A stretch of DNA of 64,000 nucleotides from Streptomyces luteogriseus (GCF_014205055.1 NZ_JACHMS010000001.1:5890001-5954000); one strand, 5' to 3'; shown: positions 26,624 to 38,726, counted from the first letter of the stretch. Translations and numbers: made by a program. Notes: a model not told the origin generated them from the letters alone.

Positions 26624-28561
26624 TCAGACCACGCCGACCGCCGTGAGCAGCGCCAACGGGGCTGACGCGGAACGGGATTCACGCACGCACGCGTGCGGGT
26701 ACGGCACCGGCTCCGGGTGCGTGTCGCGGTCGTAGCCCGCGAGGACCTCCGGGAGCCGGTGGCCGGTGGCGCCCGCCGCGTCGACCAGGCCGTGGGCGAT
26801 CGCCCGCGCCTCGTCGTGCAGTCCGTAGCGGGCCAGGCCCAGGGCGATCAGCGCGTTGTCGTGCGGCCAGACCGAGCCGCGGTGGTAGGAGAGCGGGTGG
26901 TACGCCGGCTGCCCGGCGGCCAGGGTGCGCACGCCCCAGCCGGAGAAGAAGTCCGGTTCGAGGAGCCGTCGGCCGACCAGTTCGCCGTACTCCTTGTCCA
27001 GCAGCCCCGACCACAGCAGGTGCCCGGCGTCGGAGGCCAGCGCGTCGACCTGCTGGCCCCGGCCGTCCAGCGCGAGGGCGGGGAAGGAGTGCTCAGGCAT
27101 CCAGAAGTCCCGCTGGAAACGGTCGCGCAGATCCCCGGCCGTCTGCTCCAACAGATGGGCGTACGTGGTGTCCTGCCACACCGTACGGGCGAGACCCGCC
27201 GTGCGGCGCAGGGCGTCGTAGGCGTAGCCCTGGGCGCCCGCCGCCGTCACCGGGCCGTGCGGGCGGGTGCCTTCGGCCGAGCAGATGGCGCCGGGGGAGT
27301 CCTTCCAGTTCTGGTTGGCGAGGCCGCCCTGGTCGGCGCGGTAGACGAGGTAGCCGCGCGAGGTGAGGCCGCCGTGGTCGAGCATCCAGGTGACGGCGGC
27401 CCGGGCGTGGGGTTCGAGACGGCGGGCCGGGCCCGTGTCGCCGGTGTGCTCGGTGTACGAGCCGAGCAGGACGAGGAACAGCGGGGTGGCGTCGACCGAG
27501 CCGTAGTAGCGGCCGTAGGGGACCTGGCCGAAGTGGGCCAGTTCGCCATGGCGTACCTCGTGCACGATCTTGCCGGGCTGGGCGATCCCGTCGGCGCCGG
27601 TTCCGGTGGCCTGGGTCGCGGCGAGCGCGGCCAGGGTGGCGGCGGCCGGCCGCGGCCGGTAGGGCAGCGCGAACAGCGAGGTCAGCAGGGCGTCCCGGCC
27701 CAGCAGGGTCAGGAACCAGGGGGCGCCGGCGGCCGGGACGCGCAGGTCCTCGCCGTCCGGGCCGGTCGCCGGGACCTGGAGGGCGGCGAGGTCGGCGAGC
27801 CCCCGGGTGCAGGCGGCGGCCAGCTCGGGCCAGCCCTCCGGGAAAGCCACCCCCTGGACGAACTCGTCCTCCTGGGAGCGCAGTTGCCGCTGGACGGCGG
27901 CGGGGGAGCGGGGCACGCGCAGGGCACGCCGGTCGCCGTGCGGGCGGGCCATGACCCGCAGGGTCAGCTCGGCGGTGCCGTGCGGTTCGAGGTCCAGGGC
28001 CCACGACAGACGGCGGGCGCCGGTGCCGGTCTCCTCCACGGCGTCCGGCTGGGGATCGGCCGTCACGGTCGTGACGGACCGCCACTCGCCGCGCCGGTAG
28101 GCGAACTCCACGCCGTGCCCGAGCACGCGGCGGGAGCGGACGGCCCCGGCCTTGGTGTAGGTGCGGTGGTCGGAGCGCAGCTCGAACTGGTCGGTGAAGT
28201 CGGCGTCGGCGGTGACCGCGAGATGGACCGTCGTCGGCACCGGGCGGTTGCTGGTGACGCGCAGCGACTCCACGAACGCGGAGTCCCCGACGGCCTGTTC
28301 GCGGAAGAGCGTGTACGCGGGCGGTTCGTCGCGGCCGCCGCGCGGGACGAGCACACACCGCGCGGTGTCCCCGTCGGCCACCGGAGACAGCGTGTCGGGC
28401 ACCGCCCCGTCGACGGTGAGCTGCCACCGGCTCAGATGCCGGGCGTCCCGTACGAACATGCCGTCCGGGGCGCTGCCGCCCCGGTAGCCGCTGATGTCGC
28501 CGCGGTCGCCGACGGCGGCGAACGTCCGGCCGTGCACGAGCAGATGATGCCGGTCCGTCAT
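26624..28561 (-). CDS. Amylo-alpha-1,6-glucosidase / glycogen-debranching-type protein
   Basis: 645 residues. The N-terminal domain (LVHGRTFAAVGDRGDI...GGSAPDGMFVRDARHLSRWQLTVDG) is the bacterial GDE N-terminal beta domain. The C-terminal (alpha/alpha)6 barrel shows APWFLTLLGRDALLTSLFAL, FGQVPYGRYYGSVDATPLFLVL, NQNWKDSPGAI and YHRGSVWPHDNALIALGL, the usual acid-rich pocket of the family. It is likely cytoplasmic and cleaves alpha-glucosidic branches or processes a related glucan. The ATG overlaps the end of the upstream gene (ATGA), so they are coupled. Confidence 0.85.
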   Translation of the reverse strand: MTDRHHLLVHGRTFAAVGDRGDISGYRGGSAPDGMFVRDARHLSRWQLTVDGAVPDTLSPVADGDTARCVLVPRGGRDEPPAYTLFREQAVGDSAFVESLRVTSNRPVPTTVHLAVTADADFTDQFELRSDHRTYTKAGAVRSRRVLGHGVEFAYRRGEWRSVTTVTADPQPDAVEETGTGARRLSWALDLEPHGTAELTLRVMARPHGDRRALRVPRSPAAVQRQLRSQEDEFVQGVAFPEGWPELAAACTRGLADLAALQVPATGPDGEDLRVPAAGAPWFLTLLGRDALLTSLFALPYRPRPAAATLAALAATQATGTGADGIAQPGKIVHEVRHGELAHFGQVPYGRYYGSVDATPLFLVLLGSYTEHTGDTGPARRLEPHARAAVTWMLDHGGLTSRGYLVYRADQGGLANQNWKDSPGAICSAEGTRPHGPVTAAGAQGYAYDALRRTAGLARTVWQDTTYAHLLEQTAGDLRDRFQRDFWMPEHSFPALALDGRGQQVDALASDAGHLLWSGLLDKEYGELVGRRLLEPDFFSGWGVRTLAAGQPAYHPLSYHRGSVWPHDNALIALGLARYGLHDEARAIAHGLVDAAGATGHRLPEVLAGYDRDTHPEPVPYPHACVRESRSASAPLALLTAVGVV

Positions 28562-29970
28562 GCCCGGTCCTCTCCCTTGATCGCCGTGAGGCCGTTCCCG
28601 CCCCGTGCGGGTCGGTCGTGCAGCAGGTCGAGCGTGAGCGCGGCGGTCCAGCCGAAACCGGTGACGCCGCAGGCCTGTGCCGTGTATGGGTCGACGTACT
28701 CCGCGAAGCCGGAGGCGCCGGCGGTGTGCAGCATGCCCTTGCGCAGGGCGTCGGCCCGGCCGCGTGCGCCGTGCCGCCGCAGCCCGCGCTCCAGCAGCCA
28801 GTTGGTGTTGAACCAGGCCGGGCCGCGCCAGTAGCGGTGCGGGTCGAAGGCCTCGCCCAGCAAATCGAAGCTCGGGACCAGGCGGGTCGTGCCGCCGAGG
28901 CCGAAGTGCGGGCCGCACATCGTGCGGACCAGGGTGGCCGCGAGGCCGCGGGGCAGGGCCGGCAGCAGCAGGGGGATCAGCCCGGAGACGCCGCGCTCCG
29001 GGATCGTTTCCCCGGCGCGCACGTCCCGGCACAGGAACATGCCTGCCGCCGGGTCCCACAGCCGCTCCACCAGAGCCTCCGTCAGGCGCTCCGCGCGGGC
29101 CCGCCGAGCCGGGCCGGTCACGCCGAGCTCGCGGGCGATCCGGTCCAGGGCGTACTCGGACGCGGCGAGCAGGGCGTTGAACGCCGGGTCCTCCACGGCG
29201 AAGTCGCCGGGGCCGTCGGCGTACCCACGGTCCCGGTAGTCGGCCGCCAGCCGTACGTACCGCCCGTAGTCCAGATCCGTCGGCCGGTCCTCGGGGGCGC
29301 CGTGGTCGAGGTCGGCGCGGCGGAAGGAGCGGGCCGGGGCCGGGGTGACCCGGGACAACGGGCGGTCCCAGCAGGGGCTGTTGTCCATACCCTGTTCCCA
29401 GGGGTGCACCACGGACACCAGCCCGCCCCCGCCGAGGTCGCGCCGGTGCAGGAGGTAGCCGTGCCAGGCGGCCAGCCGGGGGTACGCCCGGGTGAGGAAG
29501 CCGCGCGCCCTGGACAGGCCCGGGTCGGCGAGGTGCACCAGCCACGCGGCCAGGGCGTGGACCGGTGGCTGCACGATCCCGGAGGTCTGTACGGTGCGCG
29601 GGGCGCCGGCGGTGCGCCCGGCGGTCGACGAGCACCAGAAGTCGGGGCTCGGGAAGTACGCGTCGAGGGGGACGGAGGGGTTGAAGACGATGTGCGGGAT
29701 CCGCCCGTCCGTCCACTGGGCCGCCAGCAGCGTCTCCAGCTCCGTCTGGGCCCGTAACGGCGAGAGGTGCCGGAGGCCGATCGCGATGAACGCCGAGTCC
29801 CACGACCACTGGTGCGGATACAGGCCGCGCGAGGGCACCGTGGACGTCCCCGTCCAGCCTGCCTCCAGCACGGCGGCGGCCCTCACGTGCAGGGGAGACG
29901 CGGCACTGGACGGTTCGTATGCAACGGTGCGTCCTGGGGGACGCGGGGCGCGTTGGGCGGTGCGGTCCAC
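28558..29970 (-). CDS. GH63-like glycoside hydrolase (mannosylglycerate hydrolase-like)
   Basis: 470 residues forming an (alpha/alpha)6-type barrel: GLYPHQWSWDSAFIAIGLRH, VHPWEQGMDNSPCWDRPL, and WRGPAWFNTNWLLERGL near the C-terminus are characteristic of GH63/MGH-like and trehalase-like enzymes. Substrate cannot be assigned; glucosyl- or mannosylglycerate and glycogen-derived oligosaccharides are candidates. It is the first gene of a two-gene operon with the debranching-type gene, opposite a ROK regulator across 121 bases. Confidence 0.8.
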   Translation of the reverse strand: MDRTAQRAPRPPGRTVAYEPSSAASPLHVRAAAVLEAGWTGTSTVPSRGLYPHQWSWDSAFIAIGLRHLSPLRAQTELETLLAAQWTDGRIPHIVFNPSVPLDAYFPSPDFWCSSTAGRTAGAPRTVQTSGIVQPPVHALAAWLVHLADPGLSRARGFLTRAYPRLAAWHGYLLHRRDLGGGGLVSVVHPWEQGMDNSPCWDRPLSRVTPAPARSFRRADLDHGAPEDRPTDLDYGRYVRLAADYRDRGYADGPGDFAVEDPAFNALLAASEYALDRIARELGVTGPARRARAERLTEALVERLWDPAAGMFLCRDVRAGETIPERGVSGLIPLLLPALPRGLAATLVRTMCGPHFGLGGTTRLVPSFDLLGEAFDPHRYWRGPAWFNTNWLLERGLRRHGARGRADALRKGMLHTAGASGFAEYVDPYTAQACGVTGFGWTAALTLDLLHDRPARGGNGLTAIKGEDRA

Positions 29971-30091
29971 TCGGGGCTCTCCGATAAGACGTCCGGCCGG
30001 AAGGTTCGGCTGCGGCTACCGTGGGGTTACGTCTATTTAACACGCAAAACCCACTATGTAAGGCAAGGTTGGGAAGCACAAGGGGGTGTGC

Positions 30092-31318
30092 ATGACCGGA
30101 CAGCCCGGGAGAACCGGACGCGGCGCGGGTCAGGCGAGCGCCGGTGAACTGCTCGAACTGGTGCGCAGCCGACGCGCCGTGACCCGGGGTGCCCTGCAGC
30201 AGGCGACCGGACTGTCCCGGGCCACCGTCGGGCAGCGGCTGGAGCGGCTCTTCCGCGCGGGCTGGCTGCGCGAGGGCGCCGGGGGGCCGGTGGACTCCCC
30301 GCTGGGCGGGCGGCCCTCCATCACCCTGGAGTTCGACGACGAGCACGCGGTGGTCCTGGTCGCCGACCTCGACACCCGGCACGCCCGGGCGGCCGTGCTG
30401 TCGCTGAGCGGCGAGATCCTCGCCGAGCACTCCGGAACCCTCGTCATCGAGGACGGACCGGACGCCGTGCTCGGCGAACTCGGGCGATGGTTCGCCGAGT
30501 TGCTGGTCAAGACCGGGCACGGGGCCGAGGCGGTCTGCGGCGTGGGTCTCGCGGTGCCCGGCCCGGTCGACACCGAGACCGGCCGTGTCGTCCAGCCGCC
30601 GATCATGCCCGGCTGGGACGGCTACGACATAAGGGGCCGGCTGGCCGGGGCGCTCACCGAGCACGCGGGCGCCGCCGGGGTGCCCGTGCTGGTGGACAAC
30701 GACGCCAACCTCATGGCCTACGGCGAACAGCGCGCCGGCTATCCCGGCTGCTCCGCCTTCGTGCTGGTGAAGGTCTCCACCGGTATCGGCGCCGGGGTCG
30801 TGGTGGACGGCGCGGTGTTCCGGGGCGTCGACGGCGGCGCCGGCGACATCGGGCACATCCGGGTGCCGGAGGGCGCGGGGGCGCTGTGCCGGTGCGGTTC
30901 CTACGGCTGTCTGGCCGCCGTGGCGAGCGGCGGCGCGGTGGCGCGGCGGCTGGCGGAGACCGGGGTGCCGGCGGCCTCCGGCTCGGACGTACGGGACCTG
31001 CTGGCGTCCGGGCACCCGGAGGCGGTCGGACTCGCCCGGGAGGCCGGGCGCCGGGTCGGGGACGTTCTCGCGACCGTCGTGACACTGCTCAATCCCGGCG
31101 TGCTGATGATCGCCGGGGATCTGGCCGGAACTCCCTTCCTGACAGGAGTGCGCGAACTGCTGTACCAGCGGGCGCTGCCCCGCTCCACCGCCCACCTGGA
31201 CGTGGTCACCGCACGGCTGGGTGAGAGGGCCGCGCTGGTGGGAGCCGGTGCCATGGTCGTGGAGCACCTCTACGCGCCCCAGCGGGTCGAGGAGCGGCTG
31301 CGCGCGCTCGGGGTGTGA
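30092..31318 (+). CDS. ROK-family transcriptional regulator
   Basis: 408 residues. The N-terminal winged helix (LLELVRSRRAVTRGALQQATGLSRATVGQRL) is fused to a ROK sugar-kinase-like domain with LVDNDANLMAYGE, GIGAGVVVDGAVFRG and the zinc-binding HIRVPEGAGALCRCGSYGCL. ATG 30092 was chosen over GTG 30086 because AAGGGGG precedes it. It probably represses the divergent hydrolase operon and senses a sugar or sugar phosphate. The 121-base spacer contains TTTAACACGCAAAACC as a low-GC patch, but I could not define the operator. Confidence 0.88.
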   Translation: MTGQPGRTGRGAGQASAGELLELVRSRRAVTRGALQQATGLSRATVGQRLERLFRAGWLREGAGGPVDSPLGGRPSITLEFDDEHAVVLVADLDTRHARAAVLSLSGEILAEHSGTLVIEDGPDAVLGELGRWFAELLVKTGHGAEAVCGVGLAVPGPVDTETGRVVQPPIMPGWDGYDIRGRLAGALTEHAGAAGVPVLVDNDANLMAYGEQRAGYPGCSAFVLVKVSTGIGAGVVVDGAVFRGVDGGAGDIGHIRVPEGAGALCRCGSYGCLAAVASGGAVARRLAETGVPAASGSDVRDLLASGHPEAVGLAREAGRRVGDVLATVVTLLNPGVLMIAGDLAGTPFLTGVRELLYQRALPRSTAHLDVVTARLGERAALVGAGAMVVEHLYAPQRVEERLRALGV

Positions 31319-31724
31319 CGGCCGTGTTTCCGTCCCGGGACGCGTCCGCATGGTGAAATCCCGGCGGCTGTGGCAGCGTGATTCTCGCCACCCCTGATAA
31401 GGGTTGCGCTCAGATGAGCGGATCTTGAGCGACTGCACTTCTCCAAAGGGTGGCACTGAGTGCCACCCTTTGATCGTTCATCGAGCGAAATCAAGTGTGC
31501 GGAAACCCTGCTCAGATGAGCGCTCAGAGGGGGCGAGAGAGGTTCTTGCGTTCAAGAAGTGAAAACACGCGCCCGCGATCGCTTGCCGAGCCTTGACTTT
31601 CGATCCGCTGGCGGACGACTGGTTACAGGCGTATGACGCACGAGTGGACGTACCCAGAAGCCTTTGATCTGGGTATGTTCCTGGCCGTCAGGGCAGCCAC
31701 CGCGTCCTCGAGGAGTCGAGACCC
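31319..31724 (+). promoter_or_regulatory. 406-base leader of pyruvate phosphate dikinase with four inverted repeats
   Basis: No gene is supported. The region contains a 27-base perfect palindrome AAAGGGTGGCACT-g-(complement) at 31445-31471. It also has CGCTCAGATGAGCG (31407-31420, 6-2-6) and a second copy of its core, GCTCAGATGAGCG, at 31510-31522, overlapping a third CGCTCA (31521-31526). A hairpin TACCCAGA/TCTGGGTA (31651-31658, 31668-31675) lies 50 bases before the GTG. A TTGACT at 31593-31598 is a possible -35. The central palindrome could be an operator for ppdK or the terminator of the ROK gene. Confidence 0.6.
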
Positions 31725-34472
<2,748 letters not shown>

Positions 34473-34546
34473 CCCGGGGGCGGAGAACCCGGAGCCGTCG
34501 GCGGTCCCCGACCCTCACCGATCGCGGCGGCTCCGGTGCACGGAGA

Positions 34547-34586
34547 AGAGCGGGGCGGCACCTTGTGCGGGGTGCCGCCCCGCTCT
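34547..34586. terminator. Strong hairpin terminator after ppdK
   Basis: AGAGCGGGGCGGCACC (34547-34562) and its exact complement (34571-34586) form a 16-bp stem with loop TTGTGCGG, 74 bases after the ppdK stop and 57 bases before the convergent Nudix gene ends. It probably stops both transcripts. Confidence 0.85.
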
Positions 34587-34643
34587 CGCGCGTTCCGTCT
34601 TCTCGCGTTGTCGCGAGCTCCGTTCAGGGCGGCCCGGCGACGG

Positions 34644-35162
34644 TCACTGCGGCAGGCCGTCGCGCAGGCATACGACCGTGCCGCTGCGGGCCGCGGTCAG
34701 CAGGGCGGTGAGGGTGGGAAGCCCGGTCGCCAGCGGGGTGGCCTCCAGGTCGGCGAGGGCGAACAGGCCGTGGTGGTCGTGCTCCGAGCTGCGCCGGACG
34801 GGCTGCCCCGCCGGGAGCCTGCCGCCGTGGAAGTAGAAGTCGATCACCGGCCCGGTGTCCAGCACGTCGGCCCGGTGGTCGTACCCGATGAACGGCAGGT
34901 CCCCTTCGAGGGTGATGCCGGTCTCCTCGTGCAGCTCCCGGCGGGCGGCGCCGACGGGGTCCTCGCCGTGGTCGAGCATGCCGCCCGGCAGCCCCCAGAG
35001 GCCCGCGGCGGGCTGGCCCCCGGCGTAGCGCAGCAGCAGGATACGGTCCTCGGCGTCGAGCAGCAGGACGCAGGACGCGACGATGGTCTGCGGCAGTGTC
35101 CTGACCCACTCGGCACGGGGCAGCACACGCGGCGCGTTCGGGGCGGGCACGGTCGTGTCCAC
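34644..35162 (-). CDS. Nudix hydrolase
   Basis: 172 residues. A complete Nudix box GGMLDHGEDPVGAARRELHEETGI (residues ~58-81) supplies the metal-binding Glu residues. The N-terminal ASCVLLLDAEDRILLLRY strand is typical. It hydrolyses a nucleoside diphosphate linked to another group; the substrate cannot be read from sequence. Single gene. Confidence 0.88.
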   Translation of the reverse strand: MDTTVPAPNAPRVLPRAEWVRTLPQTIVASCVLLLDAEDRILLLRYAGGQPAAGLWGLPGGMLDHGEDPVGAARRELHEETGITLEGDLPFIGYDHRADVLDTGPVIDFYFHGGRLPAGQPVRRSSEHDHHGLFALADLEATPLATGLPTLTALLTAARSGTVVCLRDGLPQ

Positions 35163-35254
35163 GGTGGTGTTCCTTCCGTCGGCTGGGCAGCCCGGAACGA
35201 GCTGCCCGAACGGTGGAACGGCCGGGCCCGCCGATGGTCACCGGCACGTCCGCC

Positions 35255-35758
35255 TCAGATGTCGCAGGCGACCCCGTCGTTGTCCCGGTCCAGGTGGGAG
35301 GCGTACCCGGGCTCACCCCGGTGGATGGGCGCGGCCCCGGCGGCACGGACCTCGCTGCAGTTGCCGTAGTACACGTCCGCGCCGCCCCCGGAGCCGCCTG
35401 AGCCGCCGTCGTCGGACCCGCCGGCCGCCGCCGGTCGTGCGGTGACCGTGGTGGTGACCCTGACGGTCTTCGTGGCGGTGACGGTGGGAGCGGGCTCCGG
35501 CTCCTTCGGGGGCGGTGTCGTGGTGGCCGTGGTGGTGGCGGTGACCGTGACGGTCGGACGGGGCTTGGCGGACGCCGGCTTCGCGTCGTCCGTGGTCTCC
35601 CCGCCGCTCGTGCCGATGCCGGCACCGATGAACAGGGCCAGCCCGAGGGCGGGCAGCACGTAGCGCTTCCGGGCCCAGCGGGGTGCGGGTCCGCCGGGCT
35701 GCGGCGCCGGCGGTGCGGGGTACGGGCTGTTGTGCGGGCCGGTGTACGGATTGGTCAT
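35255..35758 (-). CDS. Excalibur calcium-binding domain membrane protein
   Basis: 167 residues. A Pro-rich N-terminus, one membrane helix (YVLPALGLALFIGAGI), a long Thr/Pro/Val-rich wall-spanning linker and a C-terminal Excalibur domain YYGNCSEVRAAGAAPIHRG...HLDRDNDGVACDI, whose DRDNDGVAC is the EF-hand-like calcium loop with the paired Cys. ATG 35758 fits the GGGGGG ribosome-binding site better than 35764. Extracellular role unknown. Confidence 0.87.
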   Translation of the reverse strand: MTNPYTGPHNSPYPAPPAPQPGGPAPRWARKRYVLPALGLALFIGAGIGTSGGETTDDAKPASAKPRPTVTVTATTTATTTPPPKEPEPAPTVTATKTVRVTTTVTARPAAAGGSDDGGSGGSGGGADVYYGNCSEVRAAGAAPIHRGEPGYASHLDRDNDGVACDI

Positions 35759-35867
35759 GGTCATCCCCCCAGGGCTGGTACGTGAGGGGATGACCGTAGG
35801 GCCGGACGGTCCGGCGTGAGGGAGGGGTGACCAACTTGTGATGATCGTGTGAAGCAGGTCCCGTCGG

Positions 35868-37025
35868 CTACGAGCGGAACGGGCCCGTCACCTCGTACGT
35901 GATGCCGCCCGAGGACGAGCCGCTGGTGCCGCGCTGGCTGGAGAAGTAGAGGCGGGTGCCGTCCGGGGAGAAGGCGGGGCCCGTGATCTCCGAGGCCGAC
36001 TGGCCGTCGACGCGCAGGAATGAGGCGACGACGTCGTCCGGGGTGATCACGCAGATCTCCATGGTGCCGCCGTCCTCGGCGACGAACAGGTCGCCGGAGG
36101 AGGTGCCGGTGATGTTGTCGACGCCGGTGAGCGGGGCCGTTCCGTTGACGAGGGAGTCGTCGTAGGCCAGCTCGTAGGTGTTGTCGAGGAGGTTGAGCTG
36201 CCAGACGCGGTTGTCGCCCTTGGTGGTGAACCAGACCGTGTCGTTCGCGTAGTGGCAGCCCTCGCCGCCGTTGAAGGACTTCGAGCCGGAGACCTGGGAG
36301 CGGGTGGCGGTGGGGGAGCCGTCCGGGTCGGGGATGTCGGTCCAGGTGAAGGAGCCGCTGGTGGCGCTGCCCGCGACCATCACCTGTAGTTTGCCGGACG
36401 ACAGGTTGCCCCAGGTCGTCGGGACGAAGCGGTAGAAGCGGCCGTTCGTCTCGTCCTCGGTCAGGTAGATCACCCTGCGCACCGGGTCGGCGGCTGCCGC
36501 CTCGTGCTTGAAGCGGCCCATCGCCGCGCGCTGCACCGCCGCGTTCGTGCCCCACGGGTCGGTCTCGTAGACGTAGCCGAGGGAAACCTCCTCGCAGGAC
36601 AGCCAGGTGTTCCACGGCGTCTTGCCGCCTGCGCAGTTCTGCCGCGTGCCCGACAGGATGCGGTATGCGCCGGTGATCGCGCCCGTCGACGAGAACTTCA
36701 CCGCGCTCGCGCCGCCCGAGGGGTTGATCTCGGAGTTGGAGACATAGATCCAGCCCGTGCCGTCGGCGTAACAGGCGCCGCCGTCCGGGGCGTTGTGCCA
36801 GGTGTACGACGTGGTCCCGACCCGCTGGCCCGACCGGGCGATGACGCGGCTGGTGAAGCCGGCGGGGAGTCTGACGCCGTTGGCGTCCGGGGAACCCAGC
36901 GGCCCGTAGGGGCCGGTGCCGGGCTGGGCCGGGGCCGCGTACGCGGCCCCGCGCCACAGGGTTCCGCCCAGAGCGGCCGATGTGCCGCCGAGGACGGCCG
37001 CACGCAGGAGGCTACGACGTTCCAC
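35868..37025 (-). CDS. PhoX/DUF839-like secreted protein (putative alkaline phosphatase)
   Basis: About 385 residues. Tat-type N-terminus: VERRSLLRAAVLGGTSAALGG with cleavage near AYAAPA. The beta-propeller-like mature part contains DUF839/PhoX motifs: TWHNAPDGGACYADGTGWIYVSNSE, WNTWLSCEE, GRFKHEAAAADP, VYLTEDE-like IYLTEDETNGRFYRF and NGGEGCHYAND, whose Glu/Cys residues would coordinate Ca2+/Fe in PhoX. It is shorter than classical PhoX (~600), so phosphatase activity is inference. GTG 37025 was chosen for its GGAG; the open frame extends to 37211. Confidence 0.7.
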   Translation of the reverse strand: MERRSLLRAAVLGGTSAALGGTLWRGAAYAAPAQPGTGPYGPLGSPDANGVRLPAGFTSRVIARSGQRVGTTSYTWHNAPDGGACYADGTGWIYVSNSEINPSGGASAVKFSSTGAITGAYRILSGTRQNCAGGKTPWNTWLSCEEVSLGYVYETDPWGTNAAVQRAAMGRFKHEAAAADPVRRVIYLTEDETNGRFYRFVPTTWGNLSSGKLQVMVAGSATSGSFTWTDIPDPDGSPTATRSQVSGSKSFNGGEGCHYANDTVWFTTKGDNRVWQLNLLDNTYELAYDDSLVNGTAPLTGVDNITGTSSGDLFVAEDGGTMEICVITPDDVVASFLRVDGQSASEITGPAFSPDGTRLYFSSQRGTSGSSSGGITYEVTGPFRS

Positions 37026-37238
37026 TCTCACTCCAAGAGGTGCCGTACCGCCCCGCCGCCGGTCGACGGCAGGGTCGTGCGTGGGGGGAGGCGGAAAGGA
37101 CGCTAGGGGCGCCGGATTGACGGGGCATGGACAACTTGTGGCCGTGGGGCGGCATGCTGTGTACCGCCTGTTCTCGGAGTGCGGGAACCGCACCCGGAAG
37201 CGGAACCGCACCCGGAAGCCGCAGCACCGTCTTGGTGC

Positions 37239-38726
37239 CTACGCCGGCAGCGCCGGGGCCTCCCGTCTCGGCCTCCTCGGGCGGTCGCCGCCCGGCCCGG
37301 GGGCGACCTCGCCCGGCGGTCGCGCGGACGGCAGCCGGATCACCACGTCCAGGCCACCGGTCGCCGCCGCGCGCAGCGCCGCCTCGCCGCCGCTGGCGTG
37401 GGCGAGGCGCTGCACCAGGGCGAGACCGAGACCCGTACCGCCCTTGGGCGCGCCCGGGGCCCGCCAGAAGCGGTCGAAGGCCCGGGCCCGCTGCTCCTCC
37501 GTCATCCCCGGGCCCTCGTCGGTGACGTGCAGGTCGACCCAGCGGGGCCGGCTGTCACGCAACGCCCGTCGGGGCGGCGCCTGGAGCCGCAGCTCGATCG
37601 TGACGGTGCTGCCCGTCGGGGATGCCCGCAGGGCGTTGGACAGCACGTTGTCCATGATCTGCTCGACGGCCCCCGGTACGGCGAGCACCGGGCCCACGCT
37701 CCCCGCGAAGAGCACGAGGGAGACGCCCTCCCGGGCGAACAGCGGCTGCCAGGTACGGTGCCGCTCCGCGCAGACCCCGCCCAGATCGACGGTGGCGGGG
37801 ATGGCCGCGTGCTCCTCCAGCCGGGCCATGGCCAGCAGATGCTCGACCATGCGGGCCAGCCGGTCCGTCTCGGTGACGGCGGCGGTGAGGCTGCCCCGGG
37901 CCCGGGCGGCGATGTCCGGCTCCAGGTTCTCCAGACGCAGCCGCAGCGCCGCCAGCGGGGTCTTCAGCTGGTGCGAGGCCTCGCCCGCGAACGCCCGCTG
38001 GGACGCCAGCAGATGGGCGAACCGGGCCGCCGTGTGGTTGAACGCGGCGGCCAGACTGCGTACTTCCGGTGGCCCCTTCGTGATCGTCACCGGCGCGAAC
38101 CGGCCGCCCTCGGCCAAGTCGTGCGTGGCCTGCTCCAGTTCACGGATGGGGCGGCCCGCCCAGCGGGCGAAGGCGAAACCGACCACGGCGACCGCCGTCA
38201 GCACGGCGCATCCGCCCAGCGCGAGCAGCAGCCAGACGTGGTGCACCCGCTCGTGGACCGTCCTCGTCGGCACGGTCAGCCACACCGCACCCACCGGCCG
38301 CGCCTCCTGGCCGACCGGCGCGGCCACCGACAGGTACTCGACCCCGCCGATGGTGGAGGTACGGACGTCCACGGTCGAGGTGCCCCGCAGCGCCGCCGCG
38401 ATGCCCGGCCGGGCGGCCAGGGTGCCGGACATCCCGGGGTCCAGCCGGTGCGAGGCGGCGAGCAGCGTGCCCGCCGCGTCGACGATCACGACCTTGCCCC
38501 CGATGCGCTGCGCACAGTGCGCCACCCGCGCGGGCAGGTCCCGCTCGGCCCGCCCCGCCGCGAGGGACAGCGCGGCGTACGCGGAGACCGACTCGGCCTC
38601 GTCCGTCGCCGCGTTGACGACCCGCTCCCGCTCACCGCGCGAGTACACGAACCCCAGCGGGATCTCCAGGCAGAGCAGCACCAGCACCGCGAGGCTGAGG
38701 TAGCTGAGCAGCAGCCGGCGGGTCAC
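37239..38726 (-). CDS. Sensor histidine kinase
   Basis: 495 residues. The first TM helix (LLLSYLSLAVLVLLCLEIPL) and a second near residues 160-185 flank an extracytoplasmic sensor of ~130 residues. HAMP follows, then HisKA with phospho-acceptor His in GEASHQLKTPLAAL, and a HATPase domain with N-box DNVLSNALRAS, DEGPGMTEEQ and GGTGLGLALVQRL. The GTG start overlaps the response-regulator stop (GTGA), so the two are coupled. The signal is unknown. Confidence 0.92.
   Translation of the reverse strand: MTRRLLLSYLSLAVLVLLCLEIPLGFVYSRGERERVVNAATDEAESVSAYAALSLAAGRAERDLPARVAHCAQRIGGKVVIVDAAGTLLAASHRLDPGMSGTLAARPGIAAALRGTSTVDVRTSTIGGVEYLSVAAPVGQEARPVGAVWLTVPTRTVHERVHHVWLLLALGGCAVLTAVAVVGFAFARWAGRPIRELEQATHDLAEGGRFAPVTITKGPPEVRSLAAAFNHTAARFAHLLASQRAFAGEASHQLKTPLAALRLRLENLEPDIAARARGSLTAAVTETDRLARMVEHLLAMARLEEHAAIPATVDLGGVCAERHRTWQPLFAREGVSLVLFAGSVGPVLAVPGAVEQIMDNVLSNALRASPTGSTVTIELRLQAPPRRALRDSRPRWVDLHVTDEGPGMTEEQRARAFDRFWRAPGAPKGGTGLGLALVQRLAHASGGEAALRAAATGGLDVVIRLPSARPPGEVAPGPGGDRPRRPRREAPALPA

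Noticed and set aside
26624..31456. A 1610-codon open frame on the minus strand covering several genes
   Set aside because: It contains the debranching-type gene in frame, but upstream it runs antisense to the ROK gene and overlaps the GH63-like gene out of frame. High-GC DNA gives long spurious open frames; only 26624-28561 is supported.
31445..31471. CIRCE or HAIR heat-shock operator
   Set aside because: The palindrome shares a GCACT/AGTGC core with CIRCE but lacks the 9-base spacer, and it does not fit HspR HAIR. No chaperone gene is near.
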